The notes beneath the pieces are model-generated. The model had not been told where the DNA came from and did not search any database. It worked only from the letters and a program-made list of their open reading frames with translations. A DNA stretch of 64,000 nucleotides, taken from positions 60,913 to 124,912 of the forward strand of contig JAFAFU010000041.1 in assembly GCA_023423335.1 (NCBI GenBank), written 5' to 3'. This DNA is from Bacillota bacterium (lineage in GTDB: Bacteria; Bacillota; Clostridia; Lachnospirales; Lachnospiraceae). The translations under genes were made by a program, and so were the position numbers. Shown here piece after piece: positions 1 to 8,446 of this stretch (its first letter is position 1; every line of letters begins with the position of its first letter).

Positions 1-20
1 TTGGTTAGGAGGATGATATT

Positions 21-716
21 GTGAGCGCGAATATTCTGATCGTTGACGATGAAGCAGAGATAGCCGATTTAATACAGGTATATTTGAGAAATGAAGGCTA
101 TAATGTATACAAATTTAATAATGCCGCGGATGCTCTGGAATGCATCCATACGATAAAGCTTGACCTGGCAATCCTTGATGTAATGCTGCCGGATATTGAC
201 GGCTTCACCATATGCCGCAGAATCAGGGAAAGCTATAACTATCCGATTATCATGCTTACCGCTAAGGACACGGAGATTGACAAAATATCAGGTTTAACCC
301 TTGGTGCGGATGATTACATAACCAAGCCCTTCCGCCCGCTGGAACTGGTTGCCCGGGTAAAAGCCCAGCTCAGGCGTTATACGAGGTATAACTCTTCGAA
401 TCGGGAACCGGAGGATAATGTTATTGCTTTTTCCGGGTTATTCATGGAGAAAAGCACCCATACCTGTATATTAAATGAGAAGCCCATATCCCTTACCCCG
501 ACTGAATTTTCGATTCTATGGCTGCTTTGCAGCAATCGTGGCTGCGTTGTCAGTTCGGAACAGCTTTTTCTTAAGGTTTGGGGTGAAAAATATTATTCCA
601 ATAATAATACTGTTATGGTCCATATCAGGCATATACGCGAGAAGATGAATGACTCAACCGAAAAGCCTAAGTATATTAAAACCGTATGGGGAGTGGGATA
701 TAAAATTGACAAATGA
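21..716 (+). CDS. vanR: VanR-like OmpR-family response regulator
   Basis: DNA-binding response regulator of a two-component system, 231 residues, cytoplasmic. The receiver domain (about 1-120) has the acidic pair D9/D10, phosphoacceptor D53 in LAILDVMLPDIDG, T80 and K102 in YITKPF. A winged-helix effector domain (about 135-230) ends in the usual VWGVGYKI. The GTG start at 21 is preceded by an AGGAGG site. The gene overlaps the downstream kinase gene by 11 bases, so the two are translated together. The receiver sequence resembles VanR of glycopeptide-resistance systems, and the next gene but one is a D,D-carboxypeptidase, which fits a cell-wall stress role. The symbol reflects family resemblance; no van ligase is visible in the window. 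Confidence 0.85.
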   Translation: MSANILIVDDEAEIADLIQVYLRNEGYNVYKFNNAADALECIHTIKLDLAILDVMLPDIDGFTICRRIRESYNYPIIMLTAKDTEIDKISGLTLGADDYITKPFRPLELVARVKAQLRRYTRYNSSNREPEDNVIAFSGLFMEKSTHTCILNEKPISLTPTEFSILWLLCSNRGCVVSSEQLFLKVWGEKYYSNNNTVMVHIRHIREKMNDSTEKPKYIKTVWGVGYKIDK

Positions 717-1833
717 TTTCTCAAAATTAAAACGTAAAATGCTGTTATGGGTTATCCTTACCGTCATCATATCCATCATTGTCTTAGGGCTGATTATGGA
801 ACTTCTGATTGACGGCATTCTGCAGGCCCCTTTTGCTGACGGCTTCGTATTTTTTGCCCGTAATCTTCTGCGCCTAAGAGAAGCCGAAGCCATATCCCTT
901 TATCAGAGGCTGTTTCGGAGTAATAAAGAGGCATGGATATTAGCCGGATACCTTATCGTTATGCTTATCGTTTTCTATCTGGTTCTCTCCCGATTTACCC
1001 GGTATTTCCGTCAAGTGAACACAGGCCTGGATCATCTGCTTGAAGAGACCGACAGTGAGATAACACTTTCTCCTGAAATGAACTTCATGGAGAAAAAGTT
1101 AAATATAATAAAAAATTCATTGCGCAGAAAAACACAGGAGGCACTTGAGGCAGAGCAGAGGAAAAATGATCTCGTCACGTATCTTGCCCACGACATCAGA
1201 ACTCCGCTTACCTCTGTCATAGGTTATTTGAGTCTGTTGGAGGAGTCTCCCGACCTTCCGGAGGAGCAGAGGATAAGATATACAAAGATTACTTTGGAGA
1301 AATCCTACCGATTGGAGAAGCTGATTGATGAGTTTTTTGATATCACCCGGTATAATCTTCAAACAATTATATTAGATAAACAGAATATCAATCTTCCCTA
1401 TATGCTGCTGCAGCTGGCAGATGAATTCTATCCCGTTTTGGTCCAATCAGGAAAATCGGCTGCTGTTGCTGCGGAGGAGAATCTGACTTTCTATGGCGAC
1501 CCGGACAAGCTGGCGCGGGTCTTTAATAACATTATGAAAAATGCCATCGCCTACAGTTTGGATAACAGTATCATTCACATTAACGCAAAAGCCTCCGGTG
1601 GCAGCATTATGATATCCTTCACCAACCAAGGCAACCCGATACCGGTCCATAAATTAAATACCGTTTTTGATAAGTTCTACCGGCTGGACGAGGCCCGTTC
1701 TTCCGGTACCGGAGGTTCCGGTCTGGGGCTGGCAATCGCTAAGAGTATTGTCAATGCCCATGGAGGAGATATCCTGGTTGAAAGTGATGAGATAAAAACG
1801 GTCTTTACCGTCACTCTTCCCCGAAAATCATAA
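706..1833 (+). CDS. vanS: VanS-like sensor histidine kinase
   Basis: Membrane histidine kinase partner of the preceding regulator. I choose the TTG at 706 (MTNDFSKLKRK...) because GGGGAG lies just upstream and it gives a short 11-base overlap; a longer frame from ATG 649 would sit deep inside the regulator gene. The 375-residue protein has two membrane segments (about 13-33 and 78-96) enclosing a short extracellular loop, then a dimerisation domain with H162 in YLAHDIRTPL, and an ATPase domain with an N-box (NIMKNAIAY) and a G-box (GTGGSGLGLAIAKS). The short sensor loop is VanS-like. The signal sensed cannot be read from sequence. Confidence 0.85.
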   Translation: MTNDFSKLKRKMLLWVILTVIISIIVLGLIMELLIDGILQAPFADGFVFFARNLLRLREAEAISLYQRLFRSNKEAWILAGYLIVMLIVFYLVLSRFTRYFRQVNTGLDHLLEETDSEITLSPEMNFMEKKLNIIKNSLRRKTQEALEAEQRKNDLVTYLAHDIRTPLTSVIGYLSLLEESPDLPEEQRIRYTKITLEKSYRLEKLIDEFFDITRYNLQTIILDKQNINLPYMLLQLADEFYPVLVQSGKSAAVAAEENLTFYGDPDKLARVFNNIMKNAIAYSLDNSIIHINAKASGGSIMISFTNQGNPIPVHKLNTVFDKFYRLDEARSSGTGGSGLGLAIAKSIVNAHGGDILVESDEIKTVFTVTLPRKS

Positions 1834-1871
1834 GGGAATATTAAGATTTCCATAAGAGCAATTTAAAACAT

Positions 1872-1912
1872 AACTCCTTTTCCTTTGCTTAAATAAATAA
1901 AGGAAAGGAGTT
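1872..1912 (+). promoter_or_regulatory. hairpin sequestering the ribosome binding site of the carboxypeptidase gene
   Basis: The arms 1872-1886 (AACTCCTTTTCCTTT) and 1899-1912 (AAAGGAAAGGAGTT) pair over 14 base pairs with one unpaired T and a 12-base loop. The ribosome binding site GGAAAGGAG (1902-1910) lies entirely in the 3' arm, and the ATG follows at 1919. No T-run follows, so this does not look like a terminator. Translational control is an inference. Confidence 0.6.
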
Positions 1913-1918
1913 ACTTTT

Positions 1919-2884
1919 ATGAAAATGAAAAAAACGGGAATGCAAAAATTATTAAAGTATCTTATTCTGATCGCCGCAATTATCCTCTTGATTTATCAGG
2001 CAGAAATTATGCCGGAAACAAGAGCCGGGAAAGAAGCAGAGGCTCCAACCATATCGCCTGCTCCGGTCGAGTTATCTTCTGAAGCGATTTCACTTTCACT
2101 TCCAGCCGGTTTATATAGTCCCAACTTTATTGTGATGCGTCTGGACAGCCAAAAACCGCTTCTGGAGAAAGGCGGCGGCGATCGAATCTATCCGGCTTCA
2201 CTGACAAAGATCATGACAACAATTGTAGCAATCGAAAACCTTGAGGATTTGGAACAAAAGCTTCTGCTTTCCGATGAATTGTTCGATGCCCTGTATGCAG
2301 AAAACTCTTCCATGGCAGGTTTCCTGCCGGGTGAGGAAATTGCCGCCAGAGACCTTCTCTTTGGCATAATGCTGCCCTCCGGAGGGGAATGCTGTGTGGG
2401 GATAGCGGAAGAAATTGCCGGTACGGAGGAGTCCTTTGTTACACTTATGAACCTGAAAGCAGAAGAGCTAGGTATGAAGGATACCCATTTTACCAATACC
2501 ACCGGACTGCATGATACAGAACATTTTTCAACTGTCAGGGATCTTGCTGTCTTACTTCAATATTCCCTTCAGAACGATACCTTTCGGCGAATATTTACTT
2601 CAAAGCAGTATACGGCCGCTCCTACCAATCTGCATCCGGAGGGAGTCACTATGTACAGCACTATGTTTAAAAGCCTTGAGGATAACAGCATTATGAACGG
2701 AGAGCTGCTTGGCGGCAAAACCGGTTATACCAGTAAGGCAGGCCTATGTTTAGCCAGCCTGGCCAGGATCGGCGATACCGAATATATCATGATCTCTGCC
2801 GGGGCCAAAGGAAATCATAAGACAGAGCAATTTAATATATCCGATGCTTTAACTGTTTACTCCCGGATTGGCAGCCGGCACTAA
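1919..2884 (+). CDS. serine D-alanyl-D-alanine carboxypeptidase (peptidase S11; VanY-D/DacA type)
   Basis: Penicillin-binding-protein-type carboxypeptidase that removes the terminal D-Ala of peptidoglycan stem peptides outside the membrane. It has 321 residues, with an N-terminal signal anchor (about 13-30). Active-site motifs are S94-x-x-K97 (SLTK) and K267-T-G. The second motif reads S154-G-G where most family members have S-x-N, an unusual change in a catalytic motif. It follows vanR/vanS-like genes by 85 bases; serine-type carboxypeptidases occupy this place in VanD-type clusters, whereas VanY of VanA clusters is a metalloenzyme. Its 3' end overlaps the convergent helicase gene by 36 bases. 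No C-terminal amphipathic anchor domain of DacA is evident. Confidence 0.8.
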   Translation: MKMKKTGMQKLLKYLILIAAIILLIYQAEIMPETRAGKEAEAPTISPAPVELSSEAISLSLPAGLYSPNFIVMRLDSQKPLLEKGGGDRIYPASLTKIMTTIVAIENLEDLEQKLLLSDELFDALYAENSSMAGFLPGEEIAARDLLFGIMLPSGGECCVGIAEEIAGTEESFVTLMNLKAEELGMKDTHFTNTTGLHDTEHFSTVRDLAVLLQYSLQNDTFRRIFTSKQYTAAPTNLHPEGVTMYSTMFKSLEDNSIMNGELLGGKTGYTSKAGLCLASLARIGDTEYIMISAGAKGNHKTEQFNISDALTVYSRIGSRH

Positions 2885-4702
2885 TTCATCAATAAACCGT
2901 GATCTTGGCATCACTTTATTATATCGCTCCTTGGCACTATAAATATAAAGATATTCCCTTGCACGGGTCATGGCAACGTAGAACAGGCGTCTTTCTTCTT
3001 CGATGTCTTCCGGAAGAACAGCCTTTTTATGGGGGGTAATCCCCTCATTTGCATCGACAAGAAAGACTGCCCGATACTCAAGACCTTTGGAGCTGTGCAT
3101 AGTGGCTATGGTTACACCCTCTCTTTTCTGGTTTCGGTTATCCATTGCCTGTCTTTTCAGTTCCTCCCTGTATTCCTCCATATGGGCGAACCAATCCCGA
3201 TAGGTTTCGAACTCCCTGGCACTTTCCTGCAATTCGTCGAGAATATCAAAGAGCTCCTCCGTCTTCATTTTCCTCTGTTCAGCATATTCCTTAAGGTAAT
3301 CCTCATAACCGATGCCCCGTCTGATATAGTTTACCGCCGCATAGGGGGCCATTCCTGACAGCAGGGCAAGGTCATATTCCAACTGATCAATCCGCTCCAG
3401 CATCCAGTTTTTATCCTCATAATAATCCCTGACCGACTCCAGATCCACCTCCGAAGTATCCAGACAATCCCTGCTGATATAGCGCTTCGGTCGATTCATG
3501 ATCTGCAGGAAGTGCCCTCTCTCCCGGCTTCCCAAGGACAGCTTGATATAGGCAAGAAGATCCGTTGCAATCCAATGCTCAAACAGATTGGGAAGGCTGT
3601 CCCTCATATGAAAGGGTATATTGTACTCCATCAGCTTATGGAGAAGCTGACCGGATCCCAGGTTCGTCCTGATCAAAACGGCCATATCGGATAACCTGAC
3701 CCCTTCCTTATGAAGCTTAAGAATCTCCGTGGCAAGCATCTGATTCTCCTCGGATATGGTACCAAAGAAGGCGATACCAATCGCCCGGCCATCCTCCCCC
3801 GGTGATTTGATCTCCTTGGGAAACCTCTTCATATTATGGCTGATCAATCGCCCGGCCGCCTTAACGATATTGGCTGTCGAGCGATAATTGACCGGAAGGA
3901 TCAGCTTGGCACAATCCGGATAATCCGAAGGGAAATTTAACATAAGCTCCGGCCTGGCACCCCGGAAGCGGTAAATGGATTGATCATCATCCCCTACGGC
4001 AAACAGATTATTCTCCGGCTCACTTAACATCCGGATAATATCATACTGGACCTGGTTTATATCCTGAAACTCATCAATCAGGATATAACGGTACCTTTTC
4101 TGCCAGCTTGCCAGGATGTCCTTCCTTTCGGCAAGAAGCTCATAGCATAGCAAAAGCATATCGTCAAAATCAATTCTGCCCGCCCGTTTAAGTCTTCGGT
4201 TATATTCGTTGTAAACTAAGCGGAATACCTCATCCGCACAGTTTATGGAGTAATAGTTGTTCAGATCCATCCGGCTTCCCTTCACCAGACTGATTTCTGA
4301 CAAAAGCTCCGCAATAAAGTCCTTTTCATCCTCGTACTCCAGGGAAAGCTTGTGTATAATCTCCTTAAGCAGATGGAATCTCTCCTCTTCCCTAAGGATA
4401 TTCTCCGCACTCAGATGGTACGCATTCTTAAGTATCATATAAAAAATGGCATGAAAGGTCCCGAAGCTGACTTTGCTCCGGTCAGATTCCATTCCCTTTT
4501 GGAAACGCTCCTTCATCTCAGCCGCGGCAGCCCTGGAAAATGTGATCACCAGAATATTTTCCTCAGGAATATTATGTTGTTGAATTAGATATTTTGTCCT
4601 CTCGGTAATTACGAGGGTTTTGCCTGATCCGGGACCGGCAAGCACCAGCATCGGCCCATCCTTATGAAGGACCGCCTGCTGCTGGACATCGTTCATCTGC
4701 AT
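2849..4702 (-). CDS. UvrD/PcrA-family ATP-dependent DNA helicase (short form)
   Basis: Superfamily 1A 3'-5' helicase, cytoplasmic, probably in repair or recombination. The start at 4702 (MQMNDVQQQAV) has GGAGA upstream; the open frame runs on to 4831 without a usable site. Motifs in order: Walker A AGPGSGKT (about 23-30), TFSRAAAAEM, Walker B/II ILIDEFQDINQVQ, GDDDQSIYRFRGA, NYRST, TIATMHSSKGLEY and VAMTRARE. At 617 residues it is shorter than PcrA or UvrD (about 720-750) and lacks their C-terminal polymerase-binding tail. It lies downstream of gltX in the same direction with 258 bases between. Its last 36 bases overlap the convergent carboxypeptidase gene. Confidence 0.85.
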   Translation of the reverse strand: MQMNDVQQQAVLHKDGPMLVLAGPGSGKTLVITERTKYLIQQHNIPEENILVITFSRAAAAEMKERFQKGMESDRSKVSFGTFHAIFYMILKNAYHLSAENILREEERFHLLKEIIHKLSLEYEDEKDFIAELLSEISLVKGSRMDLNNYYSINCADEVFRLVYNEYNRRLKRAGRIDFDDMLLLCYELLAERKDILASWQKRYRYILIDEFQDINQVQYDIIRMLSEPENNLFAVGDDDQSIYRFRGARPELMLNFPSDYPDCAKLILPVNYRSTANIVKAAGRLISHNMKRFPKEIKSPGEDGRAIGIAFFGTISEENQMLATEILKLHKEGVRLSDMAVLIRTNLGSGQLLHKLMEYNIPFHMRDSLPNLFEHWIATDLLAYIKLSLGSRERGHFLQIMNRPKRYISRDCLDTSEVDLESVRDYYEDKNWMLERIDQLEYDLALLSGMAPYAAVNYIRRGIGYEDYLKEYAEQRKMKTEELFDILDELQESAREFETYRDWFAHMEEYREELKRQAMDNRNQKREGVTIATMHSSKGLEYRAVFLVDANEGITPHKKAVLPEDIEEERRLFYVAMTRAREYLYIYSAKERYNKVMPRSRFIDELVPAANPGVNS

Positions 4703-4892
4703 ATTGCAATTCTCCTGCTCTGTATTAGCAATATTATGTAGCTCTATTCGAAGGACCGATGGATGGAATGAAGAAAGTTCAGAGAAACAGATCATGTTTT
4801 GGGGAAATATCCGGCAGAGGAAGCCGGGCAAAATACCTGCCGGGCTTCACTGCCTCCGAAGCATTCCGGTTGAAAAGAAGTGTATTTTTCAA

Positions 4893-4926
4893 CTGAGCGA
4901 AAAGCACTCATGTGCTTTTCGCTCAG
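4893..4926. repeat. perfect 15-bp inverted repeat between gltX and the helicase gene
   Basis: CTGAGCGAAAAGCAC (4893-4907) and its exact complement (4912-4926) enclose the loop TCAT. It lies 35 bases past the gltX stop and could end or process that transcript, but no clear T-run follows on either strand. A second, imperfect hairpin (4820-4848, arms GAAGCC and GGCTTC) sits nearer the helicase gene. Confidence 0.7.
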
Positions 4927-4960
4927 TATTTAAAGCTGCCTATCGGCAGCATGAAGGTTA

Positions 4961-6436
4961 TTATGAAAGCTTCTCGATGGCTCTCCTAATTCTTCTTAAG
5001 CTCTCCTCCTTACCAAGGATATTCATAATCTCATAGGCACCGCCGGGGGTGGACTGCTTACCGGATACTGCTGTTCTTACCGGCCATAGTCCCTGCCCGT
5101 TCTTGATTCCCTTCTCCCCGATATAGAACATGATCAGGGCTTCAATTCCTGCTTCGGAATAATCCTGAAGCTCCTCAAAGCGGGGCAGAAGCTCCTTTAA
5201 TACCATGAGGGAGCTTTCCGCATCAGTCTTCATCTTCTTATGGGAATACATCTCTATACTGTAGTCCGGCAGCTCCTCAAAGAAATCAATCATCCCCCTG
5301 ATATCCACTAAGGTTTCGATTCTCGTCTTTACCAGAGCGGCAATCTTCCTATAATCCAGTTCTTCCCTAATTACCTCCCGGATGTAGGGAAGTGCCAGGC
5401 GATAGAATTTCTCCTCCTCCATGGCCTTTAAATACTCTCCGTTCATCCAGCGAAGCTTTACCATATCAAATACTGCCGGGGCCTTGTTGATATGGCGGTA
5501 ATCGAACTCCCGGATCAGCTCCGGAAGAGACATAATCTCCGTATTATTCGGGGAACTCCAGCCAAGCAACGCTACAAAATTTACAATTGCCTCCGGGACA
5601 AAGCCCTGCTCCAGAAGATCCTCAAAGGAGGAATGTCCGCTGCGTTTGCTGAGCTTCTTATGCTCTTCGTTCGTTATCAGGGGTAGGTGCACATAGACCG
5701 GCTCCTCCCAGCCGAAATCCTGATACAGTCTTGTATACTTCGGGGTTGAGGAAAGATATTCATTCCCCCTTACTACATGGGTTATTTTCATCAGATGATC
5801 ATCTACGACGTTGGCAAAATTATACGTAGGATAGCCATCCGATTTTATCAGGATCATATCGTCCAGCTCCTCATTATCTACGGTAATATCACCAAAGATG
5901 ATGTCATGGAAGGTGGTTGATCCCTCTGCCGGATTATTCTGCCGGATAACATAAGGAAGCCCTGCCTTCAGGTTCTCCTCGATCTCTTCCCTGGAAAGAT
6001 GGAGGCAGTGCTTATCATATTTGGTGATTATCTTAGCCTCCTCCTCTTCCTCATCCTCCGTATCACCAACGGTGCTCTTTAAGGAGGCCAGCCTCTCTTT
6101 CGTACAGAAGCAGTAATAAGCCGCGCCCTTCTCTATCAGCTGCCTGGCATATTTCAGATACATTCCCGAAGCCTTACGCTCACTTTGTACATAGGGTCCG
6201 TATCCGCCGTCTTTATCCGGCCCCTCATCATGGATCAGCCCGGTCCCCTCCATGGTCCTGTAGATAATATCCAGTGCCCCTTCCACATAACGTTCCTGGT
6301 CAGTATCCTCTATTCTTAAAACGAAGGTTCCATTCTCATGCTTTGCAATTAAATACTCATAAAGCGCTGTCCTTAAGTTTCCGACATGCATCCTGCCCGT
6401 TGGACTTGGGGCAAATCTCGTTCTGATTCCGCTCAT
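4961..6436 (-). CDS. gltX: glutamyl-tRNA synthetase
   Basis: Class I aminoacyl-tRNA synthetase charging tRNA-Glu, 491 residues, the usual bacterial length. The HIGH signature appears as HVGN at residue 17 after RFAPSPTGRM, and the KMSKS motif as KLSKR near residue 263 (HKKLSKRSGHSSF). The VRGNEYLSSTPK segment is also typical. The start is supported by AAAGGAAG upstream. It is preceded in the same direction by a zinc-ribbon membrane protein gene (64-base gap) and followed by a helicase gene. No T-box precedes it. Whether it is discriminating or also charges tRNA-Gln cannot be judged by eye. Confidence 0.97.
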   Translation of the reverse strand: MSGIRTRFAPSPTGRMHVGNLRTALYEYLIAKHENGTFVLRIEDTDQERYVEGALDIIYRTMEGTGLIHDEGPDKDGGYGPYVQSERKASGMYLKYARQLIEKGAAYYCFCTKERLASLKSTVGDTEDEEEEEAKIITKYDKHCLHLSREEIEENLKAGLPYVIRQNNPAEGSTTFHDIIFGDITVDNEELDDMILIKSDGYPTYNFANVVDDHLMKITHVVRGNEYLSSTPKYTRLYQDFGWEEPVYVHLPLITNEEHKKLSKRSGHSSFEDLLEQGFVPEAIVNFVALLGWSSPNNTEIMSLPELIREFDYRHINKAPAVFDMVKLRWMNGEYLKAMEEEKFYRLALPYIREVIREELDYRKIAALVKTRIETLVDIRGMIDFFEELPDYSIEMYSHKKMKTDAESSLMVLKELLPRFEELQDYSEAGIEALIMFYIGEKGIKNGQGLWPVRTAVSGKQSTPGGAYEIMNILGKEESLRRIRRAIEKLS

Positions 6437-6500
6437 ATTCCATCTTCCTTTCCCGCATTTTATATCTTTTCATTCACATTAACACGACATGAGCCGTTGC

Positions 6501-6971
6501 TTATTTTAGCAGCTGCCTCATATATTCATTGAAATCGATATTCCCCTGAAAATATTCCTGTGTTGCCGGGTTTGTCATCATGGCAGCAACATAGACGCTC
6601 AATACAAAAATAAAAGCAACAGCAAAAATCAAGGTTGCCCTTGCCCAATTCTTCTTGGTCTCCGAAACATTATTGCCAAAAGACCATACAAATAGCATGA
6701 CTGTGAAAAGAATCGTTCCAATAAGAGGAATGAAAAACATACCGTAGGTTCCCAGCCAGCTTAAGAAGGAAATCGGCTTCTCCATGCCCTCTTCCCTGAC
6801 TGCCGTAACCTGTTTTGGAAGCAGCGGATTGCCAGAAAACGGTGTCTGTGACTGGATCTGGGGCTGTATCTTTATCTGAGCCTGGACCTGTTCCCGGTAG
6901 GAATGTCCGCAGTAGTCGCAAAAATTCGCTTCTTCATTCTGGGTCTGTCTCCCACAGTTTGTACATACCAT
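6501..6971 (-). CDS. small zinc-ribbon membrane protein
   Basis: Short protein with an N-terminal zinc ribbon (CTNCG...CDYCG, residues about 3-24), a Gln/Pro-rich linker, and two hydrophobic segments in the C-terminal half. I place the start at 6971 (MVCTNCGR), which has AGAGGTG six bases upstream. The longer frame from 7004 would begin inside the -10 box of a good promoter. Zinc-ribbon plus membrane-segment proteins of this kind are common in Clostridia and mostly uncharacterised, so no function is claimed. It is transcribed towards gltX and may be cotranscribed with it. Confidence 0.75.
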   Translation of the reverse strand: MVCTNCGRQTQNEEANFCDYCGHSYREQVQAQIKIQPQIQSQTPFSGNPLLPKQVTAVREEGMEKPISFLSWLGTYGMFFIPLIGTILFTVMLFVWSFGNNVSETKKNWARATLIFAVAFIFVLSVYVAAMMTNPATQEYFQGNIDFNEYMRQLLK

Positions 6972-7002
6972 ATCATTCACCTCTTCTTTGCATTTGTTTT
7001 CC

Positions 7003-7030
7003 ATTATACCACAACTTTTGAAAAAAACAA
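7003..7030 (-). promoter_or_regulatory. sigmaA-type promoter for the zinc-ribbon gene
   Basis: On the minus strand TTGTTT (7030-7025) is followed after 16 bases by TATAAT (7008-7003). Transcription would start near 6996, just before the ribosome binding site of the gene at 6971. This decides the start codon. Confidence 0.6.
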
Positions 7031-7041
7031 TCGGCTCATGG

Positions 7042-7065
7042 AAAAACCCCCGCAGCTGCGGGGGT
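7042..7065 (-). terminator. rho-independent terminator of the ABC/CARDB operon
   Basis: A GC-rich perfect palindrome (ACCCCCGCAGCTGCGGGGGT) is followed on the minus strand by TTTTT. It lies 41 bases beyond the permease stop and ends the operon starting at 12397. Confidence 0.9.
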
Positions 7066-7105
7066 CCCTATCCTAAAATTATCCGAATGAATTTTTATTC
7101 GCTGT

Positions 7106-8446
7106 TTAACCTTCTGATTTCATCGCTTCAATCGCACTGATCTTGGTTGCGCGCCTTGCCGGAAAATATCCGAACATAATTCCGACACCGGTTGAAATGA
7201 GCAGCGCTACAATGGGCAGATATAAGGGTATAATGGAGTAAGTGTTCGTCGTAGTCTCCTGGAACATATAAGAATAGGAGTTGGACATCAATGCCCCAAA
7301 CAGCGGTTTCCCATATTTATTAATCAGGAAGGATGCCAGGTACCCCAGTATGACACCCATAGCTCCTCCTAAAAAACCAATCAATCCGGCCTCAAAAAGA
7401 AACAATTTCTTTACATCCTTAATGAAGCATCCCAACACCTTCATAATACCGATTTCCTTTGTCCGCTCATAGATTGCCATTACCATGGTATTCGCGATAC
7501 TGATCGCCGATATAAACATGGACACCATGCCCAGAAATAACAGTATGGTACGAAGCGTTCTCGATGCCTCGATCGTCGGCTTCAAAAACTGCATATTGCT
7601 GTAGGATTGAAATCCCAGCTCCCGGATCTTATCCTGAACCTTCTCCACATTATCCATACTATCCACATTAAGCATGATCTGCTGATATTCCGAAATATTT
7701 TTCAGCGCCTTTTTCCGATCCTCCAGAGATAAGGTATTGCAGTACTTCATGTAGATTTCTTTAAAATAATCCATATCCATAAAGGTTCTGTCATCATACT
7801 CATAGGATTTGGTCTCTTCCATCTTGGCTATATTCTTAAGCGGAAGGCTGAACTGCTTCTTCTTGCCGCTGGGCTGGTAATTCTCGAATTTCAGTACCAG
7901 CTTATCCTTTACCAGATCAATGACTTTATTCTGTCCCCGCCAGTTCATCGGATCATAAAAAGGATACGGGTGATTATAGCCGAAAATAATTGCCGAATTA
8001 TCCTCCTCGGTCGGGTATTCACCCATAATCAGATTGGGAAAATCAAAATCATCAAATACTTCCATATCCATTGCAGTGATATAGGACCACCCCCGGTATT
8101 TACCCGAATATAAGGATGCATCCATATTGATCACCGGTGTAACTGCCCTGACATGATCGATTCCCATAATCTGTTCCACCAGTCTGTCATCCAGCTTCTG
8201 CTGCTTCATATCCACAAAATTACCGTCATCGTCATAGATTTCTCCATAGGTATTCACGGTAACCATGGTCAGGCTGCCCCTCTGCAATACCTGGGTCTCA
8301 AAATAATGATCCATCCCATGCCCGATCGAAACCATGATAATGATAAACAGGGAACCGATCACCACACCCAAAACCGTCAGTATGGTTCTGACCTTTCTGC
8401 GGAACAAATTTCGCAGACCCATTTTGATCAGATCACTAATCTTCAT
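7106..8446 (-). CDS. MacB/FtsX-type ABC transporter permease
   Basis: Inner-membrane permease of a MacB-like ABC system, about 446 residues. The start at 8446 (MKISDLIKMGLRNLFRRK) overlaps the previous gene by 11 bases, indicating translational coupling; an upstream ATG at 8494 lies inside that gene. Layout: one N-terminal membrane segment (about 20-42), an extracellular MacB-core-like domain of roughly 250 residues, then three membrane segments of the FtsX domain (TILLFLGMVSMFISAISIAN, FEAGLIGFLGGAMGVILGYL, and one before GYFPARRATKISAIEAM). The ATPase partner is encoded four genes upstream in the same operon. MacB proteins usually act as mechanotransmission pumps rather than translocating through the bilayer; the substrate is unknown. 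Confidence 0.85.
   Translation of the reverse strand: MKISDLIKMGLRNLFRRKVRTILTVLGVVIGSLFIIIMVSIGHGMDHYFETQVLQRGSLTMVTVNTYGEIYDDDGNFVDMKQQKLDDRLVEQIMGIDHVRAVTPVINMDASLYSGKYRGWSYITAMDMEVFDDFDFPNLIMGEYPTEEDNSAIIFGYNHPYPFYDPMNWRGQNKVIDLVKDKLVLKFENYQPSGKKKQFSLPLKNIAKMEETKSYEYDDRTFMDMDYFKEIYMKYCNTLSLEDRKKALKNISEYQQIMLNVDSMDNVEKVQDKIRELGFQSYSNMQFLKPTIEASRTLRTILLFLGMVSMFISAISIANTMVMAIYERTKEIGIMKVLGCFIKDVKKLFLFEAGLIGFLGGAMGVILGYLASFLINKYGKPLFGALMSNSYSYMFQETTTNTYSIIPLYLPIVALLISTGVGIMFGYFPARRATKISAIEAMKSEG

Noticed and set aside
4893..4926. Firm call as gltX terminator
   Set aside because: Perfect stem but no T-run on the minus strand.
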